A program made the position numbers and the translations under genes. Shown here in pieces: positions 8,335 to 17,311 of a stretch of DNA of 64,000 nucleotides (position 1 is the first letter of the stretch; each line of letters opens with the position of its first letter). The notes under the pieces are model-generated. The model made no database searches. It had not been told where the DNA came from and saw only the letters and a list, made by a program, of their open reading frames with translations. Source of the stretch: Paenibacillus donghaensis (GTDB lineage: Bacteria > Bacillota > Bacilli > Paenibacillales > Paenibacillaceae); assembly GCF_002192415.1 (NCBI RefSeq), contig NZ_CP021780.1:6510001-6574000 (forward strand). Reading direction: 5' to 3'.

Positions 8335-8950
8335 TCGATCCCACCCAAACCCTCCCTTCCAAGGGAGGGCCCCAAAGGGTTGCACCCTCTGGACACCTGC
8401 AAGTTTGGCGAATGAGCCTGGCGGTACTGTGATTAGGAGGCTGGGGTGTAGGAGCGCTTATCCCTGCGGGACCGCTTGGACGCCGTCTGGACGGGCCCGC
8501 TATCCCTGGCGGGATGCAAGCCTGTGGCTAAGGGCAAAAGCGGGCTGTTCCTGCGGAATGCGCAAGACCTTAAGATCAAAAGCGGGCTGTTCCTGCGGAA
8601 TGCGCAAGACCTTAAGGTCAAAAGCGGGCTGTTCCTGCGGAATGCGCAAGACCTTAAGGTCAAAAGCGGGCTGTTCCTGCGGAATGCGCAAGACCTTAAG
8701 GTCAAAAGCGGGCTGTTCCTGCGGAATGCGCAAGACCTTAAGATCAAAAGCGGGCTGTTCCTGCGGAATGCGCAAGACCTTAAGATCAAAAGCGGGCTGT
8801 TCCTGCGGAATGCGCAAGACCTTAAGGACAAAAGCAGACTGTTCCTGCGGAATGCGCAAGACCTTAAGGTCAAAAGCGGGCTGTTCCTGCGGAATGCGCA
8901 AGACCCTTAAAATCAAAAGCGGGCTATTCCTGCGGAATGGGCAAGGGGCA
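8335..8950. repeat. Composite repeat element with a 42-bp tandem array (copy 1)
   Basis: A ~195-bp unique part (CCCTCCCTTCCAAGGGAGGG, then GCAAGTTTGGCGAATGAG, then CGCTTATCCCTGCGGGACCG) leads into about ten tandem 42-bp units (starts 8530, 8572, 8614, 8656, 8698, 8740, 8782, 8824, 8866; degenerate tenth from 8909). Each unit has the form AAGGTCAAAAGCGGGCTG followed by TTCCTGCGGAATGCGCAAGA and CCTT. The whole composite recurs at 39788-40120 with only two units. Long open frames across the array arise because 42 is a multiple of three; they are not taken as genes. Confidence 0.9.
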
Positions 8951-8973
8951 CGGCATATGATGAGCAAACCACT

Positions 8974-9011
8974 AAAAAAACCACCGAAGGCACAGCTGCC
9001 TCCGGTGGTTT
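8974..9011 (-). terminator. Terminator of cls (possibly bidirectional)
   Basis: AAACCACCG/CGGTGGTTT arms continue into AGGCA/TGCCT around a four-base loop. On the minus strand the stem is followed by a run of T; on the plus strand it is followed only by TTTGTG. It lies 18 bases past the cls stop. Confidence 0.85.
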
Positions 9012-9028
9012 GTGCTAGGGTAAATGTC

Positions 9029-10537
9029 CTAGAGCAGCGGCGACATCAGTCTCGCTGCCGATTCAAGCAGTCGCTCAAGCAGCCGCTTGTTCATAAATTC
9101 CTCATGCACGATCAGGCTGGTGGACAACAGATCGCGCTCGAAATCGGCCACGACACGGGCAACACTCTCTGTCTGAAGCAGCAGCGCATTAACCTCAAAG
9201 TTCAGATGGAAGCTGCGCATGTCCATGTTGGCCGTACCGATTGTGGCAATTTCCCCGTCTACAATCAGCAGCTTGGAGTGGATGAAGCCTTTCTCGTATT
9301 CATATATCTTCACTCCGGCCTCCAGCATCGAAGGGAAATAGGAATGGGAAGCCAGGAACGGCAGCCATTTGTCCGGCTTGGCCGGGAACAGCAGCCGCAC
9401 ATCCAGCCCCGACATCGCCGCTACACGGATCGCTGTCAGGATGTCCTCATCGGGAATGAAGTACGGGCTGGCAATCCAGACCGACTTCTCTGCAGAAGTA
9501 ATCATCGAGAAGAAAATATTCTTCAATGCCCGGCGTTCATTATCCGGCCCGCTGGCGATAATCTGCACAGCTCCATCCCCGGCCATAAAGCGCAGCTGGG
9601 GCGAGAGATAGTCCTGCTCGAGAATCTTCTCGCCAGTGGTGTGCATCCAGTCCTGCAGGAAGATGATCTGCATGGTGCGCACGGCCTCTCCGCGGATTAG
9701 CATATGCGTATCCCGCCAGAAGCCGTAGGTCTTGCTGCGGCTTAAATATTCGTCACCTACATTCAGTCCACCCATAAACCCAACGTCGCCGTCGATTACC
9801 ACAATCTTGCGGTGATTGCGGTAATTCACCCGACTGGAGAAAAAGGAGGTCGAGTTGCCGTAAGCCGCCACCTGAATGCCCGCATCCACCATCTCCTTCA
9901 GGAACGCCCTGGATAGCTGCATGCTGCCGACTGCGTCATACATAAACCGCACAGCCACCCCCGCACGTGCCTTGTCGATCAGAATCTGCTGAATACGTGT
10001 ACCGATATGGTCCGCCCGAAAAATATAATATTCCATATGAATATGATGTTTGGCCTGGCGCAGCTCCAGCAGCAACGTGCCGAAGGTTTCCTCGCCATTG
10101 GTCAGAATCCGTGATTCCGATGAGAAGGATACCGGCGTGCGCGCCAGACGATGGGACAGACCCAGCAGCTTCTGACGTGAAGGAGTGAAGATCGACCAGT
10201 CCTGGTGCATGCGCAGCGCGTCATTCTCGATCATTTCATAGGCCATCTGATCGCGCTGCGCTTTTTTATCATATTTACGACGCTTGAACACATTCTGTCC
10301 AAACAGGAAATAGAAAACCAATCCCAACACAGGAATCAAAGCAAGCAGCAGAATCCACGACATCGTCGTCGAAGGATTCCGGTTCTCCATGAAGATAGCC
10401 AGTCCGATCGAAATTACTGTAAGTGTGGAGAAAATACTGATAATGGTTCCTCCGGTACTGCCGAAAACACCAAACCCAAAGTAATAAAATGCTAACAAAG
10501 CCCCAATGATGACTATAGCCTGCAGTCCTCTTCTCAT
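9029..10537 (-). CDS. cls: Cardiolipin synthase
   Basis: Joins phosphatidylglycerol molecules to cardiolipin at the membrane. The 502-aa protein has the full bacterial layout: N-terminal hydrophobic segments (about 5-27 and 31-50, with a further one at 59-80), then two phospholipase D domains with NHRK (H242, K244) followed by GFMGGLNVGDEY, and IHSK (H420, K422) followed by GTANMDMRSFHLNFE. The ATG follows AAGGTAGG. It is monocistronic with its own terminator and lies divergent from the TetR gene at 10763. Confidence 0.93.
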   Translation of the reverse strand: MRRGLQAIVIIGALLAFYYFGFGVFGSTGGTIISIFSTLTVISIGLAIFMENRNPSTTMSWILLLALIPVLGLVFYFLFGQNVFKRRKYDKKAQRDQMAYEMIENDALRMHQDWSIFTPSRQKLLGLSHRLARTPVSFSSESRILTNGEETFGTLLLELRQAKHHIHMEYYIFRADHIGTRIQQILIDKARAGVAVRFMYDAVGSMQLSRAFLKEMVDAGIQVAAYGNSTSFFSSRVNYRNHRKIVVIDGDVGFMGGLNVGDEYLSRSKTYGFWRDTHMLIRGEAVRTMQIIFLQDWMHTTGEKILEQDYLSPQLRFMAGDGAVQIIASGPDNERRALKNIFFSMITSAEKSVWIASPYFIPDEDILTAIRVAAMSGLDVRLLFPAKPDKWLPFLASHSYFPSMLEAGVKIYEYEKGFIHSKLLIVDGEIATIGTANMDMRSFHLNFEVNALLLQTESVARVVADFERDLLSTSLIVHEEFMNKRLLERLLESAARLMSPLL

Positions 10538-10675
10538 ATCTAACCTACCTTCTCATCCTGGCAATTCTCACGAAAATGTCACAAATATATATTACATGAA
10601 GAACCTCTTACTTCCTACTAGAATCGACGGTGAAATATCAATTGCGACAAAATTGTAACTTCTCTGCACTAAGAT

Positions 10676-10704
10676 TTGTATTGCTTCTGTATCTGTACTA
10701 TAAT
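10676..10704 (+). promoter_or_regulatory. Sigma-A promoter of the TetR gene
   Basis: TTGTAT and TATAAT separated by exactly 17 bases, 59 bases upstream of the GTG start of the regulator gene. Confidence 0.8.
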
Positions 10705-10762
10705 CTCCTTGACTTAAGAGTCATTTCCAGAACCCGAAAGTCAGAAGGGAGTATGCTGTGCA

Positions 10763-11677
10763 GTGGCTGACAAATCCGCAGACAAAGAAGAATTGATAAT
10801 CAAGACCGCCATGCAGCTGTTTGCGCTGAAGGGTTCTTCGTCCACCTCCATGCAGGAAATCGCCTCCGCCTGTGGAATGTCCAAGGGCAGCCTGTATCTG
10901 GTATTCAAATCAAAGGAAGAGCTGGAACGCAGCCTTTATATATATTGCTTCCGCATGATCCGGGACCCCCTGCTCCGCGAGGAGCAGGAGGAACGGAGGA
11001 CCCCGCAGGAGAAACTGCGCAACCAGGTGGAGATTCTGCTTACCCATGTGTACGAGCTGCGGGAATTTCTGCAGCGGCAGGTGCAGGAGATCGCCGGAAG
11101 GGGCATTGCCGATGTGCCAGAATGGCTGCGCAAGAGCAATGTCGACGTTCTGATCTGGTTCCAGAATAAGCTTGAACAGGTGTATGGCCCGGAAGTCCTG
11201 CCATACACCGGAGATTTATGCCTGGTCGCACATGGCATGATCAGCTCCTATATCCGGGTGATCTTCCAGCAGGATACTCCTGTGTCAATCGCCCGGATGG
11301 CGGACTATGTCGTGGATCTAATGGATATCATCGTTGCCGGGTTGCTGGGGGGCCAGCTGACTCCGCTGATCTCGCCCGCAATCGTTGCTGGCTGGATGGA
11401 GGAGCGTGAAGGTAACACCCGGCGCAACCCGCTGCAGATGATCAAGGAGATGAAGAACACGCTGGGGCAAGCTGACACCATGGATGCTCAGGAGAAAAAC
11501 AATCTGCAGGAATCGTTGACAATCCTGGAGAGCGAGCTGCTTGTCCCCCATCCCCGCAGAGCCATTATTCAAGGGATGTTGTCCAATCTGCAGGCTGCCC
11601 CGCAGCTGGCAGGCGAGGTCGAGGAATTGAGTGCACTGGCCTTGCCTTACCTGAACCATTCTTGCAGCTTTCATTAG
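10763..11677 (+). CDS. TetR family regulator adjacent to the RND pump
   Basis: The N-terminal helix-turn-helix is typical of TetR: TAMQLFALKGSSSTSMQEIA, then GMSKGSLYLVFKSKEEL (residues about 12-50). At 304 aa it is longer than most TetR proteins, with an extra C-terminal helical region (about 200-304), as in YerO of Bacillus subtilis, which lies beside the SwrC/YerP pump. The start is GTG after AAGGGAG. The RND gene follows 125 bases downstream in the same direction, so the simplest reading is a local repressor answering to a pump substrate. That regulation is inference. Confidence 0.85.
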   Translation: MADKSADKEELIIKTAMQLFALKGSSSTSMQEIASACGMSKGSLYLVFKSKEELERSLYIYCFRMIRDPLLREEQEERRTPQEKLRNQVEILLTHVYELREFLQRQVQEIAGRGIADVPEWLRKSNVDVLIWFQNKLEQVYGPEVLPYTGDLCLVAHGMISSYIRVIFQQDTPVSIARMADYVVDLMDIIVAGLLGGQLTPLISPAIVAGWMEEREGNTRRNPLQMIKEMKNTLGQADTMDAQEKNNLQESLTILESELLVPHPRRAIIQGMLSNLQAAPQLAGEVEELSALALPYLNHSCSFH

Positions 11678-11802
11678 CCTCACAGCTGTATCTTTGCTTT
11701 AAATTGAGAGAGGACCGTATGGGATAGTGAGTATAACCACATTAATATCTAGAGGTCTTGCGGGTAACCGTATAAGGTCCGAGAGGAGCAGAAACGTATC
11801 TT

Positions 11803-14800
11803 ATGAAAAGCTTAATCAATTTCTCGCTCAGAAATAAATTCGCCGTATGGCTTCTGACGATCATTATTGTATTTGCCGGGCTGTACAGCGGACTGACCAT
11901 GAAGCAGGAGACGCTGCCCAACATCAGTATCCCCTATCTGAGCATTACTACCATTTATCCGGGGGCGGCTCCGGAAGGCGTGGTTAACGACGTCAGTAAA
12001 CCGCTGGAGCAGAAGCTGCGCAATGTGGACGGCGTGAAGACGCTGACCTCCACCTCGCTGGAGAATGCCTCCAGCATCTTTATTGAATTCGATTATGGCA
12101 CGAACCTCGATAACGCGACGGCAGCCGTGCGCGAATCCCTGAATGAAGTGGTGTTGCCGGATGATGTGCAGAAGCCATCCATCTCGCGCTTCAGCCTCAG
12201 CTCCCTGCCCGTCCTCTCACTGAGTCTGTCCGACGATAAATCCCAGGATCTGGAGGAATTGACCCGGATTGCTGAGAATGATATCCGTCCTGCCCTGGAG
12301 GATCTGGAAGGTGTAGCTTCCGTACAGATCGCCGGGCAATATGTCAAGGAGGTCTCCCTGAAGTTCAACCAGGCCAAGCTTGCGGAATACGGACTGACTG
12401 AAGACACGGTAAAAGGCATTGTGCAAGGCTCTTCGCTCCGCGTGCCGCTGGGCTTGTTCGAAATGGAGCAATCGCAGAAGGCCGTTGTCGTGGATGGAAA
12501 CATCACCACGGTGGAAGACCTTAAGAATGTAACCATTCCTATCATGCCAAGCGGGGCTGCAGGTGCCGGCGGCGGCAATCCAGGTGCGGCAGATGCCACA
12601 GGCACAGGAACTCAGGCTCCGGCCGCCGGAGCCAATGAAGCCGATCCTGGACAGAATCCTGCGGCAGGCAATATGGGCTTGCCGACGGTGAAGCTGTCCG
12701 CACTGGCCAGCATTGAGGTCGTAGGCAACTCGGAATCGATCTCACGCACCAACGGCAAGGAGTCGATCGGGATTCAGATCGTGAAGGCCAATGATGCCAA
12801 CACCGTTGGGGTGGTCAACAGCGTCAAGGACGAAACCGAGAAATTGAAGGCCCAATATAAAGACCTTGATCTTACCGTACTGCTCGACCAGGGCAAGCCG
12901 ATTGAAGACTCCGTAAGCACGATGTTGTCCAAGGCTGCTTTCGGAGCGCTTTTTGCAGTCATTATTATCCTGGTCTTCCTGCGGAATATCCGCTCGACCA
13001 TTATCTCGATTATCTCGATTCCGTTATCCCTGCTTATCGCCGTGCTCTGTCTGCGTCAGATGGACATCACACTGAACATGATGACGCTCGGAGCAATGAC
13101 GGTTGCCATCGGGCGGGTAGTGGATGACTCCATCGTTGTTATTGAGAACATCTACCGGCGGTTGTCGCTTAAGGGTGAGAAGCTGCGCGGCCGCGAGCTG
13201 ATCAGCGCCTCCACCCGCGAGATGTTCGTGCCGATTTTGTCCTCCACCATCGTAACGATTGCCGTATTCCTGCCACTTGCCTTCGTCAGCGGCATGGTCG
13301 GTGAGCTGTTCCTGCCGTTTGCACTGACGATGGTCTTCGCTCTGCTGGCATCGCTTGTAGTTGCGATTACTCTCGTTCCCGCCCTGGCTCATTCCTTGTT
13401 CAGGAACGGCCTGAAAGAGAGCAAGAAGACCCACAGTGAGGAGCCGGGCCGACTGGCTTCCGGTTACCAGAAGATCCTGAACTGGTGCCTCTCCCACAAA
13501 CTGATTACATTTGGCGTGGCTGTACTGCTGCTTGCCGGCAGCCTGTTCTTGATCAAACCCATCGGTGTCAGCTTCCTGCCTTCGCAGGAAGAGAAGAATG
13601 TTACTCTGACCTATTCCCCGAAGGCCGGTCAACGGCTGGAGGATGTGGAGCAACAGGCACTGAAGGCCGAGAAATACATTCTGGCTCAGAAGAATGTGGA
13701 TAAAATGCAATACTCCATCGGAGGCAGCAATCCCTTAGGCTTCGGTTCAGCCAACTCGGGACTCTTCTATGTCGCCTATGACAGCGACACTGCTGATTTC
13801 GATACGGTGAAGGAGAAATTAATTGAAGGCCTGACTAAGGAAGTCCCTGATGGCGAATGGGGAGATATGTCCGGCATGGTCGGCGGCGGTCTGGGCGGCA
13901 GCACGCTGACCGTCAATATCTTCGGCGACACGCTGGAGCAGCTGAAGCCGGTTGCTGATCAGATCGCCGGAATTGTCCAGGCGGACAGCACAAGCTTCAA
14001 GGATGGAGAGACCAGCCTCACAGAATCCTATGATCAATATACCATTGTGGCCGATCAGGAGAAGCTCAGCGCGCTGGGCCTGACTGCAGGACAGATTGCC
14101 ATGAAGCTCAGCCCTGCCGGTGTCCGTCCGGTGCTGACAGAGATTGAACTTGACGGAAAGAACTACAATGTCTACATCGAGACTGACAAGGCTACGTATT
14201 CCAGCATAGAGGAGATGGAGGCTGCCACCTTGACTTCTCCGCTGGGCATGACCGTGCCAATTGGGGAGGTTGCCTCCATTGAGAACGGAACCTCGCCTGA
14301 CTCTATCACACGCATGGACGGTAAGATGAAGGTTGATGTAACTGCGGAAATTATCGCAGAGGATGTCAACAGCGCCTCCAACAGCGTCAAGAACAAAATT
14401 GAAGACCTCGATCTGCCGGATGGCGTGACGGTTACATTCGGCGGCGTAACCGAGCAGATCAATGAGACCTTCGGACAGCTCGGCATAGCCATGGCAGCCG
14501 CAGTTGCCATCGTATACTTCGTGCTGGTGGTGACCTTCGGCGGCGGTCTGGCCCCATTCGCGATACTGTTCTCGCTTCCGTTCACCGTTATCGGGGCACT
14601 TGTGGCCCTTCTGCTCTCCGGAGAGACACTGAACGTCTCTGCGTTGATGGGAGCGCTGATGCTGATCGGAATCGTGGTTACGAACGCCATTGTATTGATT
14701 GACCGCGTCATTCACAAGGAGAAGGAAGGCCTGACTACCCGCCAAGCCTTGCTGGAGGCTGGAGGCACGCGCTTGCGTCCAATTCTGATGACAGCTCTGG

Positions 14801-14982
14801 CAACGATCGGCGCGCTCCTGCCGCTGGTTACCGGATTGGAGAACAGTGCGGGCATTATTTCCAAGGGACTTGGCGTGACCGTAATCGGCGGCCTTGTCAG
14901 TTCCACACTGCTGACATTGGTTGTCGTACCGGTTGTGTATGAGTTCCTGATGAAGTTTCGCAGCAAAAAAGTAATTGAATAG
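11803..14982 (+). CDS. RND family efflux transporter (SwrC/YerP-like)
   Basis: Proton-driven export pump of the AcrB superfamily. The 1059-aa protein has the family layout: TM1 (about 12-30), a large extracytoplasmic domain, TM2-6 (about 365-530), a second extracytoplasmic domain and TM8-12 (about 880-1050). TM4 carries GRVVDDSIVVIENIYR with the conserved paired aspartates. Gram-positive members such as SwrC export lipopeptides (surfactin); the substrate here is not known. A Gly/Ala/Pro-rich stretch at about 248-287 is a low-complexity insertion in the first loop domain. GAGAGGAG sits 14 bases before the ATG, a long spacing, but MKSLINFSLRNKFAVW is the expected N-terminus. Confidence 0.93.
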   Translation: MKSLINFSLRNKFAVWLLTIIIVFAGLYSGLTMKQETLPNISIPYLSITTIYPGAAPEGVVNDVSKPLEQKLRNVDGVKTLTSTSLENASSIFIEFDYGTNLDNATAAVRESLNEVVLPDDVQKPSISRFSLSSLPVLSLSLSDDKSQDLEELTRIAENDIRPALEDLEGVASVQIAGQYVKEVSLKFNQAKLAEYGLTEDTVKGIVQGSSLRVPLGLFEMEQSQKAVVVDGNITTVEDLKNVTIPIMPSGAAGAGGGNPGAADATGTGTQAPAAGANEADPGQNPAAGNMGLPTVKLSALASIEVVGNSESISRTNGKESIGIQIVKANDANTVGVVNSVKDETEKLKAQYKDLDLTVLLDQGKPIEDSVSTMLSKAAFGALFAVIIILVFLRNIRSTIISIISIPLSLLIAVLCLRQMDITLNMMTLGAMTVAIGRVVDDSIVVIENIYRRLSLKGEKLRGRELISASTREMFVPILSSTIVTIAVFLPLAFVSGMVGELFLPFALTMVFALLASLVVAITLVPALAHSLFRNGLKESKKTHSEEPGRLASGYQKILNWCLSHKLITFGVAVLLLAGSLFLIKPIGVSFLPSQEEKNVTLTYSPKAGQRLEDVEQQALKAEKYILAQKNVDKMQYSIGGSNPLGFGSANSGLFYVAYDSDTADFDTVKEKLIEGLTKEVPDGEWGDMSGMVGGGLGGSTLTVNIFGDTLEQLKPVADQIAGIVQADSTSFKDGETSLTESYDQYTIVADQEKLSALGLTAGQIAMKLSPAGVRPVLTEIELDGKNYNVYIETDKATYSSIEEMEAATLTSPLGMTVPIGEVASIENGTSPDSITRMDGKMKVDVTAEIIAEDVNSASNSVKNKIEDLDLPDGVTVTFGGVTEQINETFGQLGIAMAAAVAIVYFVLVVTFGGGLAPFAILFSLPFTVIGALVALLLSGETLNVSALMGALMLIGIVVTNAIVLIDRVIHKEKEGLTTRQALLEAGGTRLRPILMTALATIGALLPLVTGLENSAGIISKGLGVTVIGGLVSSTLLTLVVVPVVYEFLMKFRSKKVIE

Positions 14983-15015
14983 CTGAAGCAAACCCACGCC
15001 AACTACGGTTTGACC

Positions 15016-15050
15016 GAAGGTACTTCCCTTACCGGGGAGTGCCTTTCCGT
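15016..15050 (+). terminator. Terminator after the RND gene
   Basis: AAGGTACTTCCC pairs with GGGGAGTGCCTT (two G-U pairs) around a TTACC loop, then TTCCGTTTGTTTT. It lies 35-60 bases past the stop codon. Confidence 0.6.
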
Positions 15051-15114
15051 TTGTTTTCGGCGCAGGCATGCTGCATAATCAAGAAAATGCTACTAATAAA
15101 GGAGGATGCGTAGA

Positions 15115-16164
15115 ATGAACAACTCAAAGGCTACCGTTGCCGAATGGCGGCGTTTGTTCGATACTGTCATTCAATTCAAGCAGCTTAGCCCCTGGAAATG
15201 GATGGGCAATGAGGACTACCTGGCCATAACCGATCCCGAGACAGGTGAAACTGGTTATGGTGTGGTGCTTGGCGCCGGCGGGCAGGAGTTCGGATTCAAT
15301 CTGTACCTTGGACCTAAAGCCGGCCTGTATCTGCAGGAGCTGTCCTCCATCTATGAATCGCCTGTGGAGGGTGATCTGGCAGAGCTTGCATTCAATATGA
15401 AGGGAATAACTGTGAATTTCCAGGACAGGCTGGATCTGGAGAAGGCAGATTATGTGCTGATTAAAGGGCTGGGCTATACATTCCGCGGCGCCAAGGCCTG
15501 GCCCCGTTTCCAGAGCTATGAACCGGGAATGATGCCCTGGACGCTAGACGGCCAACAGGTCCGCTGCCTTACGGCCGCTGTAGAACAGGCCGTTTATGTT
15601 GCCGGAGAACTGCGCGATAATATCATGCTGTTCAGTGAACAGGATAAAGCACCGGCCAATCCCGGCAAGAATCGCCCCCATCGTGTGCCCACGGTGACGA
15701 CAGAAGGGGTGGAATGGCATACGGAGTGGCTGCCCTGGTTCTTGCCGGGAGATTATCTGGAGCCTTACATCTATCCCAACGAGCTGCAGCTGTATCAGCT
15801 CAAGAAACGCCTTGCCTCTTCCACTGAGGTCTGGGAATCGGATTACTCCTTCCTGCCAGTTGCCGTAGGCGAACACGAGCGACCTGTGTATCCCCGGCTC
15901 TGCCTGTGGGTAGATCCACAGAACAGCCGGATTCTAGCTGCCGACATTGTAGAAATAGCCGATTGCCGCCAGGAATATGTATCATCGCTGATCGCCCTGT
16001 TGGAGAAAAGCGGGCAGAAGCCCGCACAGCTGACTGTAGCCTCCCCCAAAGCACTCCTTGCTCTGCAGAGCAGCGCAGCTATTCTGGGTATCCCGCTTCA
16101 GCTTCATCCGAGGCCTGAGGCCTTGCTGCACGCCAGAATGGCGCTTGAGGATAGCTTCTTCTGA
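15115..16164 (+). CDS. Conserved protein of unknown function
   Basis: A 349-aa soluble protein with no signal peptide or membrane segment, starting at ATG nine bases after AAAGGAGG. It has an alpha+beta look: an N-terminal half with aromatic stretches (SPWKWMGNEDYLAIT, GYGVVLGAGGQEFGFNLYLG) and a C-terminal half ending in a segment rich in small residues (LTVASPKALLALQSSAAILG). It may be one of the DUF6930/DUF7309-type proteins of Paenibacillus, but I cannot verify this. Between a terminator and a repeat element, it is probably monocistronic; neighbours give no functional clue. Confidence 0.7.
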   Translation: MNNSKATVAEWRRLFDTVIQFKQLSPWKWMGNEDYLAITDPETGETGYGVVLGAGGQEFGFNLYLGPKAGLYLQELSSIYESPVEGDLAELAFNMKGITVNFQDRLDLEKADYVLIKGLGYTFRGAKAWPRFQSYEPGMMPWTLDGQQVRCLTAAVEQAVYVAGELRDNIMLFSEQDKAPANPGKNRPHRVPTVTTEGVEWHTEWLPWFLPGDYLEPYIYPNELQLYQLKKRLASSTEVWESDYSFLPVAVGEHERPVYPRLCLWVDPQNSRILAADIVEIADCRQEYVSSLIALLEKSGQKPAQLTVASPKALLALQSSAAILGIPLQLHPRPEALLHARMALEDSFF

Positions 16165-16170
16165 ACGCTC

Positions 16171-16268
16171 AAGTGGAAACGGCTACGCCGTCCTTTTAAA
16201 GGACAGGGTGTTTCAGCGAGAAATAGAAGGATAATGTATAGCGTGAAACATATAAATTCTAATATTTG
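16171..16268. repeat. Copy of the 101-bp GAAACGG element
   Basis: AAGTGGAAACGGCTACGCCG opens the copy, a GTCCTTTTAAAGGAC hairpin is at the centre, then GCGAGAAATAGAAGGATAA and the AT-rich tail TATAAATTCTAATATTTG. Confidence 0.8.
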
Positions 16269-16275
16269 CACCAAA

Positions 16276-16303
16276 GAAACCGGCCTGGATATCCAGACCG
16301 GTT
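16276..16303 (-). terminator. Terminator of the torD-like gene
   Basis: AACCGGTCTGGATATCCAGG continues into CCGGTT, a near-perfect palindromic stem, followed on the minus strand by TCTTTGG, 27 bases past the stop codon. Confidence 0.85.
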
Positions 16304-16329
16304 CTCTTCATTATGGGCGTAAGGAGTTC

Positions 16330-17025
16330 CTAGACCATCGCAGCCGAACTGCTCTCCAGTGAGGATTTCCATGCCCGCAGCATTTGCAGATCCTGAGGCA
16401 GAAATTCCTCCAGCATGTGGCTCAGTCCGAGGTACAGCGGGCTGCCCGTAGCCGCGTTCAGCCGTTCGCAGAATATCGGTGTCCATCTCAGCAGATGGTC
16501 CTCCAGGAATCTTTCCTGGATCTCCAGCAGCTCCATGGCGCTGCGCACCGAGAAGCTGTTATAGAGCATCCGCTCATGCATGACCGCCATGAATTCCAGC
16601 TCCATGGCAATATGATCATCAGCTTCTCCGCTGCATTTCTTAAACACGATACCCGCAGATGCATATACATCGGCAATAACGTTGCAGAATTCTTCTGCAC
16701 GTCCCAGCTGTGCGGCTTCGCGGGGAATAAAGGGTCTAGCCGCTTTGTTGTTCATCAGACGCTTGTACTCCTGCTGCTCCTTCTCACAGATCTGCGGCAG
16801 GCTGGCAGGCTCCTGACTGCAGAGATACCGCTTCAATTCACGTCCGCCTTCAGTCATCTCTGCGGCTACACCCATCTGGCGGTTACGGCTCCACTCTGCG
16901 ATCCGGGAGAGCGATGGCGCTCTGCCCAGGAAATCTACCAGCAGCTGATATATTAATCCCCGGCTGTCCAGCCAAAGGCTGAAAGCCTCCGGCACAACAA
17001 GTGATGGTACGGTTTGTATGGTCAT
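16330..17025 (-). CDS. TorD/DmsD-family molybdoenzyme chaperone
   Basis: Cytoplasmic chaperones of this family bind the apo form or Tat signal of complex molybdenum oxidoreductases and hold it until the cofactor is inserted. The 231-aa all-helical protein carries the family hallmark as D-D-H-I-A-M-E-L-E-F-M around 136-146, followed by FLEDHLLRWTPIFCERL. Start is ATG after AGAGGGGG. It is divergent from moaA, which makes the molybdenum cofactor, supporting the assignment. No molybdoenzyme structural gene is in this window. Confidence 0.82.
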   Translation of the reverse strand: MTIQTVPSLVVPEAFSLWLDSRGLIYQLLVDFLGRAPSLSRIAEWSRNRQMGVAAEMTEGGRELKRYLCSQEPASLPQICEKEQQEYKRLMNNKAARPFIPREAAQLGRAEEFCNVIADVYASAGIVFKKCSGEADDHIAMELEFMAVMHERMLYNSFSVRSAMELLEIQERFLEDHLLRWTPIFCERLNAATGSPLYLGLSHMLEEFLPQDLQMLRAWKSSLESSSAAMV

Positions 17026-17152
17026 TTTGCAAATCCCCCTCTAATAGTTTGCCAGAGAATAAAGCGCAACATAGGCGGCTATATTCGTCCGGTATCCTAG
17101 CTGTTTTCGCAAAAATGAAATTATTCATCCTTACTTAAAGTATATCGAATAT

Positions 17153-17166
17153 TTAAAGCGCTTTCG
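17153..17166. promoter_or_regulatory. cre-like palindrome between torD and moaA
   Basis: TTAAAGCGCTTTCG contains the perfect palindrome AAAGCGCTTT and matches the CcpA-site consensus TGWAARCGYTWNCW at 12 of 14 positions. It lies in the divergent promoter region, so catabolite control of one or both genes is possible. Confidence 0.4.
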
Positions 17167-17255
17167 GTGAGCATTCTATGACCATTGCCGGCAAATGTCG
17201 CAGTTCTGTCAAATTTAAGCCTAACCTTATCCAAGCTGATTTACCCGCCCACACA

Positions 17256-17284
17256 TTGACGTGCGTCCAAACGGTCTTTAAAAT
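17256..17284 (+). promoter_or_regulatory. Sigma-A promoter of moaA
   Basis: TTGACG and TAAAAT with 17 bases between; the moaA ATG follows about 28 bases after the -10. No Moco riboswitch fold fits in so short a leader. Confidence 0.75.
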
Positions 17285-17311
17285 TTAAACAACACAGAGA
17301 GGAGCTACGCC

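Noticed and set aside
8405..9700. Long plus-strand open frame (431 codons) and others across the 42-bp array
   Set aside because: The frame is open only because the repeat period is divisible by three; it also runs antisense into cls, has no ribosome site, and the second copy of the element does not preserve it.
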